Shown here piece after piece: positions 41,833-51,350 of a stretch of DNA of 64,000 nucleotides (its first letter is position 1; each line of letters opens with the position of its first letter). A program made the translations under genes and the position numbers. The DNA is from Thalassobaculum fulvum (GTDB lineage: Bacteria > Pseudomonadota > Alphaproteobacteria > Thalassobaculales > Thalassobaculaceae). The stretch is taken from assembly GCF_014652915.1 (NCBI RefSeq), contig NZ_BMZS01000009.1:1-64000 (forward strand), given 5' to 3'. A model generated the notes under the pieces. That model was not told the DNA's origin and ran no database searches. It saw only the letters and a program-made list of their open reading frames with translations.

Positions 41833-44001
41833 TCAATCCAGCCTCGCGGTCGCCGGGCCCGCACCGGCCTGTCGCAGGGCCGCCAGCACCGCTTCCTCGG
41901 TCAGCAGCTCGGGCAGGGCGATGCCGCGGGGCGCGGCCGGCCCGTACACCGCGTTGAACGGGATGCCGTAGCGCCCGAAGCTCGCCAGATACTCGGTGAT
42001 CGCCGGGTTCGGGCTGGTCCAGTCGGCGCGCATGGCCAGCACGCTGCCGTCGGCCAGGCGCGCGGCGACCGGCCCGCGGTCCAGCACCGCCGCCTTGTTG
42101 ACCTTGCAGGTCAGGCACCAGTCGGCGGTCACGTCGACCAGCACCACGCGGCCGTCGGCGACCAGCCGGTCGACCTCGGCGCGGTCGAACGGCCGCCAGG
42201 CGACGGCGGCGGCGTCCCCGGCGCCGGCCGTGACGGTCTCGCGGTCCGGCACCGGCCGGTCGGCGACGCCGGCGACCGCCACCGCGACGATCGCCGCCAG
42301 CGCGCCCAGCGGCAACGCCAGCCCGCGCCGATGCACCACGGCCATGGCGGCGAGCACGGCCGCGAACACCCCGGCGATCGCCAATGCCGGCACCGCCCCG
42401 GTCTGCGCCGCCAGCACCGTCAGCAGCCAGATCGCGGTCGCCGCCAGGGCCAGCGACAGCACCCGCTTGAGCACCGTCATCCAGCGCCCCGGGCGCGGCA
42501 GCATCCGCGCCAGGTCGGGCACCGCCGCCACCGCCAGGTAGGGCAGGGCGAGGCCGAGGCCCATGGCGGCGAACACCGAGACGATCTCGGCCGGGCCGCC
42601 GGCCAGCGCGAACCCGATCGCGGTCCCCAGGAACGGCGCCGAGCACGGGGTCGCCAGCAGGGTCGCGAACGCCCCGGTCAGGAAGTGACCGGTCAGCGAG
42701 GTCTCGTGGTGGTGCCGGTTGCGGGTCGGGTCCTCGGCCGGCATCCGCGCCGCCAGATCGGCGAAGCTGCGCGGCAGCGGCACCTCGAACAGCCCCCACA
42801 GATTGGCCGCGAACAGCACCACCAGGGTCGCCATCGCCGCCAGGAACACCGGTTGCTGGAACTGGATGCCCCAGCCGATCGCCACGCCGGCCGACTTCAG
42901 GGCCACCGCCCCCGCGGCCAGCACCAGGAACGACGCCAGGATGCCGGCGGCCGAGGCCAGGAACCCGCGCCGCACCGCGCCGCGCCCGGCGCCGCCGTAG
43001 CCGACCGCCGCCAGCAGCTTGAGCGACAGCACCGGCAGCACGCAGGGCATCAGGTTCAGGATCAGCCCGCCCAGCACGGCGGCGCCCAGCATGGCCAGCC
43101 AGGTCGCCGGGCTCCGCGCCGGTCCAGCCGGCGACCCGGCGCCGACCACGACCGGGCGCTCGGCGAACCGCTCGCCGTCGACCAGGGTCAGGGTGAGCGA
43201 GGCGCCGGACAGCCGGGCGTCGCCGCCGGCCCCGACCGGAACCCGCAGCTCTGCGGTTCGGCGGTCGGCTCCGAACGTCGCCTCGGGCTTGCCGAAGGTC
43301 AGCCCGGCCGGGCCTTCCGGGAACACGTCGGGGGCCTGCAGCGGCACGTCCGACGCCAGCTCCAGCACCAGGGTCGGGCTCGCCGGGTCGCCGGTCGCCC
43401 GGGCCGACCGGACGTCGAGGCCGAGCCCCGGCAGGTCGGCCGGCACCCGGGCCGACCAGCGGTCCAGCATCTGGGTGAACGGGGTCGGCTTCGCCGGCGC
43501 CGCCGGCAGGTCGAGCGCCAGGGTGGCATCGAGCGGCACGCAGATCTCGCTGCATACCAGGGCGTTGACCGCGGCCCGCAGCACCAGCGGCTTGCCCGGC
43601 TCCGCCGGCCGGGCCTCGATCGGGTACACCACGTGGCCGGAATAGCCGTACTGCTCGATCCCGAAGGCCGAGAACCGGTGCGGCACCGGGAACAGCATCG
43701 CCGTCTGCCCGAGGTTGTCCGAGCCGGTCCAGTCGACCTGCGGCGGGTAGCCGACGTCGCCGGCCGAGCGCCAGTAGACCTTCCAGCCGTCGGACAGGCG
43801 GAACTCCAGGCCCAACAGGACGGACTCGCGGCCGGCGGTTCCGGCGACCGCCGACACCAGGCGTATGTCCGCGGTCTCGGTCCGGACCCAGTCGGTGCCG
43901 CCCTCGCCGGCGCGTCCGGCGGCCGGCCCCGCGACCAAGGCGACGAACAGCAGCAACGCGATCCCGAGTGCCCGCTTCGATGCGAAAAAAGCCATAATCA
44001 T
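41833..44001 (-). CDS. DsbD/ScsB-like thiol:disulfide interchange protein
   Basis: The roughly 722-residue product has a signal peptide, a large periplasmic N-terminal domain with a VCSEIC site, an eight-helix membrane part with redox cysteines in NLMPCVLPVLSLK and LATPCSAPF, and a C-terminal thioredoxin domain with Cys629 and Cys632 (DWCLTCK). It carries electrons from cytoplasmic thioredoxin across the membrane to periplasmic partners. The longer N-terminus fits the ScsB branch. Two nearby ATG codons (44001 and 43995) compete; a GC-poor promoter region lies upstream. Confidence 0.9.
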   Translation of the reverse strand: MIMAFFASKRALGIALLLFVALVAGPAAGRAGEGGTDWVRTETADIRLVSAVAGTAGRESVLLGLEFRLSDGWKVYWRSAGDVGYPPQVDWTGSDNLGQTAMLFPVPHRFSAFGIEQYGYSGHVVYPIEARPAEPGKPLVLRAAVNALVCSEICVPLDATLALDLPAAPAKPTPFTQMLDRWSARVPADLPGLGLDVRSARATGDPASPTLVLELASDVPLQAPDVFPEGPAGLTFGKPEATFGADRRTAELRVPVGAGGDARLSGASLTLTLVDGERFAERPVVVGAGSPAGPARSPATWLAMLGAAVLGGLILNLMPCVLPVLSLKLLAAVGYGGAGRGAVRRGFLASAAGILASFLVLAAGAVALKSAGVAIGWGIQFQQPVFLAAMATLVVLFAANLWGLFEVPLPRSFADLAARMPAEDPTRNRHHHETSLTGHFLTGAFATLLATPCSAPFLGTAIGFALAGGPAEIVSVFAAMGLGLALPYLAVAAVPDLARMLPRPGRWMTVLKRVLSLALAATAIWLLTVLAAQTGAVPALAIAGVFAAVLAAMAVVHRRGLALPLGALAAIVAVAVAGVADRPVPDRETVTAGAGDAAAVAWRPFDRAEVDRLVADGRVVLVDVTADWCLTCKVNKAAVLDRGPVAARLADGSVLAMRADWTSPNPAITEYLASFGRYGIPFNAVYGPAAPRGIALPELLTEEAVLAALRQAGAGPATARLD

Positions 44002-44010
44002 CGGCCAGGT

Positions 44011-44038
44011 TTGAAACTTGCTCGCCGACCAATATAGT
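44011..44038 (+). promoter_or_regulatory. Promoter candidate before the YqgE/AlgH gene
   Basis: TTGAAA at 44011-44016 and TATAGT at 44033-44038 are 16 bp apart, about 130 bp upstream of the next ATG and just outside the divergent DsbD-like gene. Confidence 0.55.
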
Positions 44039-44171
44039 AACGGGGGACGGGAATGTTGGTCACGAAGACGGGATGGCGGGGCGCTCGGCCCCGGCAAATC
44101 GTCGCGGCCCACCGGTTCCGGACGCCAGGATCCCGGAGGGCTGCAGGGGCATTCTCCGAGGAGGACCGGGC

Positions 44172-44765
44172 ATGACGATGGACGACGTTTCCAGCGATTC
44201 CGGCGACGGCTATCTCGCCGGCCAGATCCTGATCGCCATGCCGAGCATGAGCGACCCCCGTTTCGCGCGCACCGTGATCTACGTCTGCGCCCACAACGCC
44301 GACGGGGCGATGGGGCTGGTCCTGAACCGGCTGATCAGCTCGATCACCTTCAAGGACCTGCTGGAGGAGCTGAAGGTCGAGGACCTGCCGTCCGGCGAGG
44401 CCGCGTCGCCGGCGATCCATTTCGGCGGCCCGGTCGAGACCGGCCGCGGCTTCGTGCTGCACTCCGCGGACTATGTCGGCCCGGACTCGATGCCGCTGGC
44501 CGGCGCGTTCGCGCTGACCGCGACCGTCGACATCCTCAAGGCGATCGCCGTCGGCGAGGGACCGCAGCAGCACCTGCTGGCGCTCGGTTACGCCGGCTGG
44601 GGGCCGGGCCAGCTCGACGGCGAACTGCAGGAGAACGCCTGGCTGTCGGTCGAGGCCGATCCCGAGCTGGTGTTCGACGGCGGGGCCGAGGACAAGTGGG
44701 AGCGTGCGCTGGCCAAGCTCGGCATCAGCGCCTCGCTGCTGTCCAGCGATGCCGGGCACGCGTAA
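44172..44765 (+). CDS. YqgE/AlgH family protein
   Basis: The 197-residue product belongs to UPF0301 (YqgE/AlgH). GQILIAMPSMSDPRFARTVIYVCAHNADGAMG is the family opening and FGGPVETGRGFVLHS follows as expected. The biochemical role is not settled. The ATG at 44172 has GAGGAGGA 7 bp upstream. It converges with the class II aldolase gene, with palindromic repeat D between them. Confidence 0.93.
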   Translation: MTMDDVSSDSGDGYLAGQILIAMPSMSDPRFARTVIYVCAHNADGAMGLVLNRLISSITFKDLLEELKVEDLPSGEAASPAIHFGGPVETGRGFVLHSADYVGPDSMPLAGAFALTATVDILKAIAVGEGPQQHLLALGYAGWGPGQLDGELQENAWLSVEADPELVFDGGAEDKWERALAKLGISASLLSSDAGHA

Positions 44766-44794
44766 AGGGCGGTTCCGTAGTCGGAAGCGAAGCC

Positions 44795-44898
44795 TAGGTC
44801 CCGGCTCTCCGCTTCGCTGCGGCCGGAGGGCGAAGGCAGGGACACCCCCGGTCCTCATCCCGGCCGCAGCGGCGATGCCGCGAAGAGCCGGGACCCAC
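44795..44898. repeat. Palindromic intergenic repeat, copy D (variant)
   Basis: AGGTCCCGGCTCT (44796) and AGAGCCGGGACC (44884) form the outer arms, and CTGCGGCCGG/CCGGCCGCAG the inner ones, with a TCATCCCGG module. It lies between the convergent YqgE and aldolase genes and is a diverged relative of copies A to C. Confidence 0.65.
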
Positions 44899-44924
44899 GG
44901 AATGACGGGCGCCGCCTCCCCTCC

Positions 44925-45713
44925 TCAGCTCGCGAAGCCGGGGTCCTGCTTTTCCATCAGGCGGACCAGGGCCGGCCACTCGATGGCGTCGACCGTGCCG
45001 TTGCCGGCGGTGCCCTCCTCCCACTGCCGGGCGGTGTGCTCGGCGACTTTCTCCGACGGTATCGACATCGCCGCGCCGGTCGCCATCACGTCGAGCTGCA
45101 ACCGGCAGGCACGCTCCAGGTAGTACATCCGGCGGAACGCCTCGGCGACCGAGCGGCCGCACGTCAGCAGGCCGTGGTTGCGCAGGATCATGACGTTCAT
45201 GGCGCCGAGGTCGGTGATCAGCCGCTCACGCTCCGAGACGTCGGTCGCGATGCCCTCCAGTTCGTGATAGGCGACCCGCCTGTGGAACTGCATGGACTGC
45301 TGGTCGAGCGGCACCAGCCCGTCCTTCAGCGCCGCCACCGCGCAGCCGGCCCGGCTGTGGGTGTGGATGATGCACGTGACCTCGTGGCGGGCGTGGTGGA
45401 TCGCCGAGTGGATGACGTAGCCGGGGCCGTTGACCGGGTACTCGTCTTCGTCCAGCGACCTGCCTTCGATGTCGACGCGCAGCAGGTTGGAGGCGGTGAT
45501 CTCCGTGTAGTGGCGGCCGAAGCCGTTGATCAGAAAGACCTCCTTGCCGTCGACCTTATAGGGCAGGCGCGCCGTGATGTGGTTGTAGACCAGGTCGGTC
45601 ATGCCGAAGTGGTCGATCAGCCGGTAGCAGGCGGCGAGCTCGACCCGGAGCTTCCACTCCTCTTCGCTGTACCTGGTCGGGCGGCGGGCGCCGGCGAGCG
45701 CGGTCGCGGACAT
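44925..45713 (-). CDS. Class II aldolase/adducin family protein
   Basis: The 262-residue product has the zinc-binding histidines of the family in IIHTHSRAG and LRNHGLLTCG, preceded by HITARLPYKVDG and a glutamate site in the N-terminal half. Adducin-type members of this size often act on unknown sugars or as uncharacterised dehydratases, and the substrate here is open. No signal peptide is seen. mscL lies upstream on the same strand with a 52-bp gap. Confidence 0.87.
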   Translation of the reverse strand: MSATALAGARRPTRYSEEEWKLRVELAACYRLIDHFGMTDLVYNHITARLPYKVDGKEVFLINGFGRHYTEITASNLLRVDIEGRSLDEDEYPVNGPGYVIHSAIHHARHEVTCIIHTHSRAGCAVAALKDGLVPLDQQSMQFHRRVAYHELEGIATDVSERERLITDLGAMNVMILRNHGLLTCGRSVAEAFRRMYYLERACRLQLDVMATGAAMSIPSEKVAEHTARQWEEGTAGNGTVDAIEWPALVRLMEKQDPGFAS

Positions 45714-45765
45714 CGAATTCCTCCCTCGTTCGGCTTGCCCGACCGTACCACCGGGAGGAGCCGGC

Positions 45766-46200
45766 TCAACCTCCGGAACGGTCCTTCAGCAGGTCGCGGA
45801 TCTCCTCCAGCAGCACCTCCTGGCGCGGCGGGGCGGCCGGCGCCTTGGGGGCCGGGGCCTCCTCGAACCGCCGGCGCAGCGCGTTCATCTGCCGCACCAC
45901 GAAGAACAGCGCCCAGGCGACGATCGCGAAGTTGATCAGGGCGTTGACGAACTTGCCGTAGGCCAGCACCGGGATACCGGCGTCCTTGGCGGCGGACAGC
46001 GAGGCCGGCGCCTCGCCCGACTTCAGCACCAGGAAGTAGTTTGAGAAGTCGATCCCGCCCATCAGCACGCCGATCGGCGGCATGATCACGTCGTTCACCA
46101 GCGACTGCACGATGCCGGTGAAGGCGGCGCCGATGATGATGCCGACCGCGAGGTCGACCACGTTGCCCTTGAGGGCGAATTCCCGGAACTCCTTGAGCAT
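45766..46200 (-). CDS. mscL: Large-conductance mechanosensitive channel
   Basis: The 144-residue product opens under membrane tension to release solutes in osmotic downshock. The first helix [20 protein letters not shown] with the pore glycines (about 12-31) and the second helix [15 protein letters not shown] near 88-102 are clear. The C-terminal helix is acidic and basic, as usual. [16 protein letters not shown] is the family start. Confidence 0.95.
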   Translation of the reverse strand: MLKEFREFALKGNVVDLAVGIIIGAAFTGIVQSLVNDVIMPPIGVLMGGIDFSNYFLVLKSGEAPASLSAAKDAGIPVLAYGKFVNALINFAIVAWALFFVVRQMNALRRRFEEAPAPKAPAAPPRQEVLLEEIRDLLKDRSGG

Positions 46201-46347
46201 GCCGTCCTCGCGTCGGTGTTGAGCGCACGCGTCATTAGATCGCGGATTCGCACGACTGCACAGCCGTCAGCGGGGTCGACCCCGCGGCCGCGTCGGCGCA
46301 TCGTGGCCGGCGCATCGGGATTGGCGACGAACCGGAGGAGGCGAGGC

Positions 46348-47100
46348 ATGGCGGGCGCGCTGGCGGGCAAGGTCGCCCTGGTGACCGGGGCCGGCAAGAA
46401 CATCGGGCGGACGATCGCGGCGACGCTGGCGCGCGACGGCGCCACTGTCGTGGTGAACGGGCGCAGCGACCGGGCGGCGGTCGACGCGGTGGTGGCCGAG
46501 ATCGAGGCGGTCGGCGGGAAGGCCGTCGGCTGGATGGCCGACGTCTCCGAGGAGCCGGCGGTCGCCCGGATGATGGAGGGCGTGGCCGCCGAGCTCGGCG
46601 GCATCGACATCCTGGTCTCGAACGCCGGCTTGCGGCGCCAGACCCCGTTCCTGGAGATGGGTTACGCCGAGTGGCGGGAGATCCTGTCGGTGGCGCTCGA
46701 CGGCGCCTTCCTGATGGCACGGGCGGTGGCCCCCAGCATGGTGGCGCGCGGCGGCGGGGCGATCGTCGCGCTGTCCGGCGTGTCGACCCATGTCGGCACC
46801 CCGAACCGCTGCCACGTCTCGGCCTCCAAGGCCGGGCTCGAAGGGCTGATGCGGGCGCTGGCGGTCGAGCTGGCACCGCACGGGATCCGCTGCAACTGCG
46901 TGGCGCCGGGGGCGGTCGACACCCAGCGCGGCGCCTCGGCCGGCGCCCTGCCGCCGAGCCTGACCGGCAGTGCGATCCCGCTCGGCCGCAAGGCCTCGGT
47001 CGACGACATCGCCGGCGCCGTCCGCTACCTGGTCGGCCCCGAGGGCGCCTACGTCACCGGCCAGACCCTGCACGTCAACGGCGGGACGTTCCTGACCTGA
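46348..47100 (+). CDS. SDR family protein lacking the usual catalytic Tyr
   Basis: The 250-residue product has the SDR cofactor motif TGAGKNIG (about residues 14-21), SNAG in place of NNAG, and the C-terminal YVTGQTLHVNGG. Where other SDRs have Tyr-x-x-x-Lys it reads CHVSASKAGL, so the Tyr four residues before Lys is Val. Several 2,4-dienoyl-CoA reductase-type SDRs also lack it, so the protein may still be an enzyme. GGAGGAGG-like bases precede the ATG at 46348. The substrate is unknown. Confidence 0.8.
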   Translation: MAGALAGKVALVTGAGKNIGRTIAATLARDGATVVVNGRSDRAAVDAVVAEIEAVGGKAVGWMADVSEEPAVARMMEGVAAELGGIDILVSNAGLRRQTPFLEMGYAEWREILSVALDGAFLMARAVAPSMVARGGGAIVALSGVSTHVGTPNRCHVSASKAGLEGLMRALAVELAPHGIRCNCVAPGAVDTQRGASAGALPPSLTGSAIPLGRKASVDDIAGAVRYLVGPEGAYVTGQTLHVNGGTFLT

Positions 47101-47159
47101 GCAGGTGGAAGTCGGAAACCCGGCTTGAGCCGTCCATAGGGTGGGCTTACCGTTCACCC

Positions 47160-47426
47160 ATGGAAGACACGCCGATGGTCGATCCCAGCCACGAGTTGAT
47201 GCTCGAACAGCTTCGCCAGATTCGAGCGACGCTGGCTGTGCACAGTCAGAAGTTCGACGAGGTGCTGTTCCGTCTGTCCAGCCTGGAGATCGGCTTTGCC
47301 GGCATGCGCCGGGAGCAGGCCGGCGATGCCGAGACCGTGGCGCATCTGCAGGCCCGGGTCGACCGCATGGAAGGCCAGATCGACCGGATCAACCAGCGGC
47401 TCGAGCTGACCGACAGCCCGGCCTGA
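47160..47426 (+). CDS. Small coiled-coil hypothetical protein
   Basis: The 88-residue product is largely heptad-like helix (about residues 14-80: LEQLRQIRATLAVHSQKF, then ARVDRMEGQIDRINQRLEL). It has no signal peptide or membrane part and is not recognised. An alternative ATG lies five codons in. It follows the SDR gene by 59 bp. Such small coiled coils are common near mobile genes or as structural adaptors. Confidence 0.6.
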   Translation: MEDTPMVDPSHELMLEQLRQIRATLAVHSQKFDEVLFRLSSLEIGFAGMRREQAGDAETVAHLQARVDRMEGQIDRINQRLELTDSPA

Positions 47427-47446
47427 GAGGTCTGCCGTTGCCGGGG

Positions 47447-47719
47447 TCAGTCGCGCCGGCTGCGCGGCGGCGCCAGCAGCGCCAGCCAGGGCGTCCACGC
47501 CGCCTGCGCCATCCGCATCCAGAACAGGGCGGGGTTGGCCATCTCGAACAGCCGTGCGGATGTTTCGATCGGCGGCACCGTGGTCAGCGTGACCTGCACC
47601 TGCTCGGCATCGCCGTCCCAGGCCCGCCGGTGCAGCACGTCGACGTCCAGGTTCGGCAGGCGGGCGTTGATCCGGGTCTCGTCCCACTCGGGTGGCTTGT
47701 GGCTGTCCGCGCTCGGCAT
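47447..47719 (-). CDS. Conserved hypothetical protein
   Basis: The 90-residue product has no recognised domain. Its middle (INARLPNLDVDVLHRRAWDGDAEQVQVTL) looks like a short alpha/beta unit, and the end (ANPALFWMRMAQAAWTPWLALL) is hydrophobic. It lies 57 bp downstream of rmuC on the same strand and could share its transcript, and it converges with the small coiled-coil gene. Confidence 0.6.
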   Translation of the reverse strand: MPSADSHKPPEWDETRINARLPNLDVDVLHRRAWDGDAEQVQVTLTTVPPIETSARLFEMANPALFWMRMAQAAWTPWLALLAPPRSRRD

Positions 47720-47776
47720 TCTGGGCTCCGTGGTCGCCTGGGCCGGATGCTAGCACGCCGGTCTCGGGACGACGGA

Positions 47777-48961
47777 CTACTCGCTGCCGACCAGCCGGGG
47801 CCGGTCCGGTGCCGCGCTCACCCGCTCGGGCTCCTCGACCTCGACCTCGCGGATGCGCTCGGCGCGCTTGTCGATCTTCTCGGTCGAGATCCGGATCTGC
47901 CGCATGTCCTCGTCGGCCTGCCGGAAGTGGTTCTGCAGCTTGCCGACCCGGTCGTCGAGCCGGCGCACGTCGTCCAGCAGCCGGCCGACCTCGGCCTGCA
48001 GCAGCCCGGCCTGCTCGCTGATCCTGGCGTCCTTCAGCACCGCCCGGACGGTGTTCAGGGTCGCCATCAGGGTGGTCGGCGACACGATCCAGACCCGGCG
48101 GCGGAACGCGTCCTGCACGACCGCGGCCAAGTTGGCGTGCAGCTCGGCGTAGACCGCCTCCGACGGCAGGAACATCAGCGCCGAATCGGCGGTCTCGCCC
48201 GGCACGATGTAGCGCTCGGCGATGTCCTTGACGTGCTTGCCGATCGCCTGGGCCAGCAGCCGGCGGGCCGCATCGCGCTCGGCGTCGGTGCCGGCCTCGC
48301 GCAGCGCCTGGTACGGCTCCAGCGGGAACTTGGCGTCGATCGCGATGGCGCCCGGCGGGTTCGGCAGGGTCAGCAGGCAGTCGACCCGGCGGCCGGAGGT
48401 GAGGGTCGCCTGGAAGGCGTAGGCGCTGGGCGGCAGCGCCTGCATCACCAGGTCGTTGAGCTGGATCTCGCCGAACGCGCCGCGAGCCTGCTTGTTGGCC
48501 AGGATGTCCTGTAGCCCGACCACCTGGGTCGACAATGCGGTGATGTTCTGCTGGGCGGAGTCGATCACCGCCAGCCGCTCCTTCAGGTCGGTGATCGTCG
48601 TCTGCGTCGTCTGGCTCGACTTCTCCAGGCTGTCGCCGACCCGCTTGGTCACGTCGGCCAGCCGCTCCTCGAGCTTCCTGGCCAGTTCGCGTTCCTGGGC
48701 CTGCAGCTGCTCGGCCATGCGGGCCTGCGCGGCGGCCTGGCTCTCGGCGATCTGGGCCATCCGGCCGGCCAGCTCGGCCTGGCTGCGGGCCAGGCGCTCG
48801 GCGGTGTCGGCCTGGCGCCGGTCGGCCTCGGCGAGCGCGTCCTCGACGCCGGAGCTGCCGGTCCACAGCCGCCAGGCGATCAGCAACAGCGCGGCGAGCA
48901 CGCAGGCGCCGACGATCAGCAGCAGCAGTTCGGGCGGCAGGGGCAGGTCGAGGTCGGCCAT
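47777..48961 (-). CDS. rmuC: DNA recombination protein RmuC
   Basis: The 394-residue product has an N-terminal membrane helix (about residues 10-27), a long coiled coil (about 35-125) and the nuclease-like RmuC core with DCLLTLPNPPGAIAIDAKFPLEPYQAL and LMFLPSEAVYAELH. It limits DNA inversions at repeats in E. coli. The length is near the usual one. It stands apart from the convergent hypothetical gene and is divergent from def. Confidence 0.92.
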   Translation of the reverse strand: MADLDLPLPPELLLLIVGACVLAALLLIAWRLWTGSSGVEDALAEADRRQADTAERLARSQAELAGRMAQIAESQAAAQARMAEQLQAQERELARKLEERLADVTKRVGDSLEKSSQTTQTTITDLKERLAVIDSAQQNITALSTQVVGLQDILANKQARGAFGEIQLNDLVMQALPPSAYAFQATLTSGRRVDCLLTLPNPPGAIAIDAKFPLEPYQALREAGTDAERDAARRLLAQAIGKHVKDIAERYIVPGETADSALMFLPSEAVYAELHANLAAVVQDAFRRRVWIVSPTTLMATLNTVRAVLKDARISEQAGLLQAEVGRLLDDVRRLDDRVGKLQNHFRQADEDMRQIRISTEKIDKRAERIREVEVEEPERVSAAPDRPRLVGSE

Positions 48962-49021
48962 GGCGGCACCCTAGCACGTTCGCTCGGCCGGCCGGCGCCC
49001 GGCCGCCAGGGCGCGGAATTC

Positions 49022-49050
49022 TTGACGTTTCCGGCCGGTTCGCCTACCTG
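49022..49050 (+). promoter_or_regulatory. Promoter candidate before def
   Basis: TTGACG at 49022-49027 is followed 17 bp later by TACCTG at 49045-49050. The -10 is poor, so this is tentative. It would drive def, fmt and truA. Confidence 0.4.
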
Positions 49051-49092
49051 AAGGGGCTTCCGAGCCGAACGAATCGCCCGCAACGAGCCGCA

Positions 49093-49620
49093 ATGTCCAT
49101 CCTGCCGATTGTCTGGGCGCCCGACCCGGTCCTGAAAACCAAGTGCAAGCCGGTCGAGACCATCGACGACGACGTCCGGCGGCTGGTCGACGACATGTTT
49201 TCGACCATGTACCACGCCCCCGGCGTCGGGCTGGCGGCGCCGCAGGTCGGCGTGACCAGGCGGATCATCGTGGTCGATGTCGCCGGCAAGGACGAGAAGC
49301 CGCAGCCGATCGCCCTGATCAATCCGGAGATCGTCTGGCAGTCCGAGGAGACCCAGGTGTACGAGGAGGGCTGCCTGTCGCTGCCCGAGATGTACGCCGA
49401 CGTCGAGCGCCCGGCGAAGGTCAGGGTCCGGTACTTGGACCGCGACGGGGCGAAGCAGGAGATCGAGGGCGAGGGCTTGCTGGCGGTCTGCCTGCAGCAC
49501 GAGATCGACCACATCGACGGCGTGCTTTTCGTCGACCACATCTCGGCGCTGAAGCGCAACATGATCATGAAGAAGATGGTCAAGGCGAAGAAGCTGCGCT
49601 CGCGCGAGAACGCGGCGTGA
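49093..49620 (+). CDS. def: Peptide deformylase
   Basis: The 175-residue metallo-enzyme removes formyl groups from nascent proteins. All three motifs are present: [10 protein letters not shown] at 44-53, EEGCLSLP with Cys94, and QHEIDHIDG with His136, Glu137 and His140. The length is normal. Its stop overlaps the GTG start of fmt by 4 bp (GTGA). Confidence 0.97.
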   Translation: MSILPIVWAPDPVLKTKCKPVETIDDDVRRLVDDMFSTMYHAPGVGLAAPQVGVTRRIIVVDVAGKDEKPQPIALINPEIVWQSEETQVYEEGCLSLPEMYADVERPAKVRVRYLDRDGAKQEIEGEGLLAVCLQHEIDHIDGVLFVDHISALKRNMIMKKMVKAKKLRSRENAA

Positions 49621-50564
49621 CCGAGGCTCCGGGCCAGCGTCTCCGTCTCGCCTTCCTCGGCAGTCCCGACTTCGCGGTCCCGGTCCTGCGGGCGCTGATC
49701 GACGCCGGCCACGACGTGGTCTGCGTGTACGCCCAGCCGCCGCGCCCGGCCGGCCGCGGGAAGAAGGAGCGGCCGACCGCCGTGCACGCCGCCGCCGAGG
49801 CGGCTGGGATCGAGGTCCGCACGCCGCGCACCCTGCGCGATCCCGACGCCCAGGCGGCGTTCGCGGCGCTGAACCTGGACGCCGCGGTGGTGGTCGCCTA
49901 CGGGCTGATCCTGCCGCAGCCGATTCTCGACGCGCCGCGCCTCGGCTGCGTCAACGTGCATGCCTCGCTGCTGCCGCGCTGGCGCGGCGCCGCCCCGATC
50001 CAGCGGGCGATCGAGGCCGGCGACGCCGAGACCGGGGTGACCATCATGCAGATGGATGCCGGCCTCGACACCGGGCCGATGCTGCTGCGCAAGGCCGTGC
50101 CGATCGGGCCGGAGACCACGGCGGCGGACCTGCACGACGCGCTGTCGGCGCTCGGCGCCGAGCTGATCGTGCCGGCGCTGGCCGGGCTGGCCGCCGGCAC
50201 CCTGACGGCCGAGCCGCAGCCGGCGGACGGCGTGACCTACGCGAAGAAGCTGGAGCGCGACGAGGGCCGGCTGGACTTCGCCAGGCCGGCCGGCGAGCTG
50301 GAGCGGCTGGTCCGGGCGTTCGACCCGTGGCCGGGCGCGTATTTCGACCTCGGGGCCGAGCGCATCAAGGTGCTGTCGGCCCGGGTCCTGAAGATCGGCC
50401 GGCTGGCCAACGAGCCCGGCACCGTGCTCGACCACGAGCTGACCATCGCCTGCGGCGAGGACGCGTTGCGGCCGGTCCGGGTGCAGCGTGCCGGCAAGGG
50501 GCCGATGGACACGGACGCCTTCCTGCGCGGCTTCGCGGTGGCGCCCGGCACCATCGTCGGCTGA
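49617..50564 (+). CDS. fmt: Methionyl-tRNA formyltransferase
   Basis: The 315-residue product formylates Met-tRNA for initiation. [16 protein letters not shown] opens the Rossmann fold and [20 protein letters not shown] is the active-site region with the Asn, His and the downstream Asp. It begins with GTG overlapping the def stop, the classic def-fmt coupling. truA follows after 11 bp. Confidence 0.96.
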   Translation: MTEAPGQRLRLAFLGSPDFAVPVLRALIDAGHDVVCVYAQPPRPAGRGKKERPTAVHAAAEAAGIEVRTPRTLRDPDAQAAFAALNLDAAVVVAYGLILPQPILDAPRLGCVNVHASLLPRWRGAAPIQRAIEAGDAETGVTIMQMDAGLDTGPMLLRKAVPIGPETTAADLHDALSALGAELIVPALAGLAAGTLTAEPQPADGVTYAKKLERDEGRLDFARPAGELERLVRAFDPWPGAYFDLGAERIKVLSARVLKIGRLANEPGTVLDHELTIACGEDALRPVRVQRAGKGPMDTDAFLRGFAVAPGTIVG

Positions 50565-50575
50565 GGGACACCGCC

Positions 50576-51322
50576 ATGCCGCGGTTTCGACTCACCATCG
50601 AGTACGACGGCGCCCCGTTCGTCGGCTGGCAGCGCCAGGATAACGGCCCGAGCGTGCAGGCCTCCCTCGAGGACGCGGTGCTCGCGTTCTCCGGCGAGCG
50701 GGTCGAGGTGGTCGGGGCCGGGCGCACCGACACCGGGGTGCACGCCGAGGCCCAGGTCGCCCACCTCGACCTCGCGTCCGAGCGGTTCGAGGCCCGCACC
50801 GTGATGAACGCGGTCAACGCCCACCTGCGGCCGCTGCCGGTCGCGGTGCTGGCGGCCGAGGCGGTCGGCGAGGACTTCCACGCCCGGTTCTCGGCGGTCT
50901 GGCGGGCCTATCGCTACGTCATCGTCAACCGCCGCGCACCGCTGGCGCTGGATCTCGGCCGGGCCTGGCACGTGATGGCGCCGCTCGACGTCGCGGCCAT
51001 GCAGGCCGGGGCCGACCGGCTGCTCGGCCACCACGACTTCACCAGCTTCCGCGCCGTGCAGTGCCAGGCCAAGTCGCCGCTGAAGACCCTGGACCTGGTG
51101 CGGGTGTCGCGCCACGGCGAGCGGGTCGTGGTCGAGGCGAAAGCGCGGTCGTTCCTGCACCACCAGGTGCGCAACATCGTCGGCACCCTGAAGCTGGTCG
51201 GCGAGGGCAAGTGGCGGCCGGACGACGTGACCCGGGCGCTCGAGGCTCGCGACCGCACCGCCGCCGGCCCGACCGCACCGGCCGACGGCCTGACCCTGGT
51301 GGCGGTCGGCTACCCGGACTGA
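50576..51322 (+). CDS. truA: tRNA pseudouridine(38-40) synthase
   Basis: The 248-residue product modifies the anticodon arm of tRNAs. The catalytic Asp is Asp52 in GRTDTGVHA, with [17 protein letters not shown] at the start and [16 protein letters not shown] as the C-terminal RNA-binding stretch. It is the last gene of def-fmt-truA and converges with the ScfR-type regulator. Confidence 0.97.
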   Translation: MPRFRLTIEYDGAPFVGWQRQDNGPSVQASLEDAVLAFSGERVEVVGAGRTDTGVHAEAQVAHLDLASERFEARTVMNAVNAHLRPLPVAVLAAEAVGEDFHARFSAVWRAYRYVIVNRRAPLALDLGRAWHVMAPLDVAAMQAGADRLLGHHDFTSFRAVQCQAKSPLKTLDLVRVSRHGERVVVEAKARSFLHHQVRNIVGTLKLVGEGKWRPDDVTRALEARDRTAAGPTAPADGLTLVAVGYPD

Positions 51323-51350
51323 CGGCCGTACTGGCGGCCGGCCCGCGACC

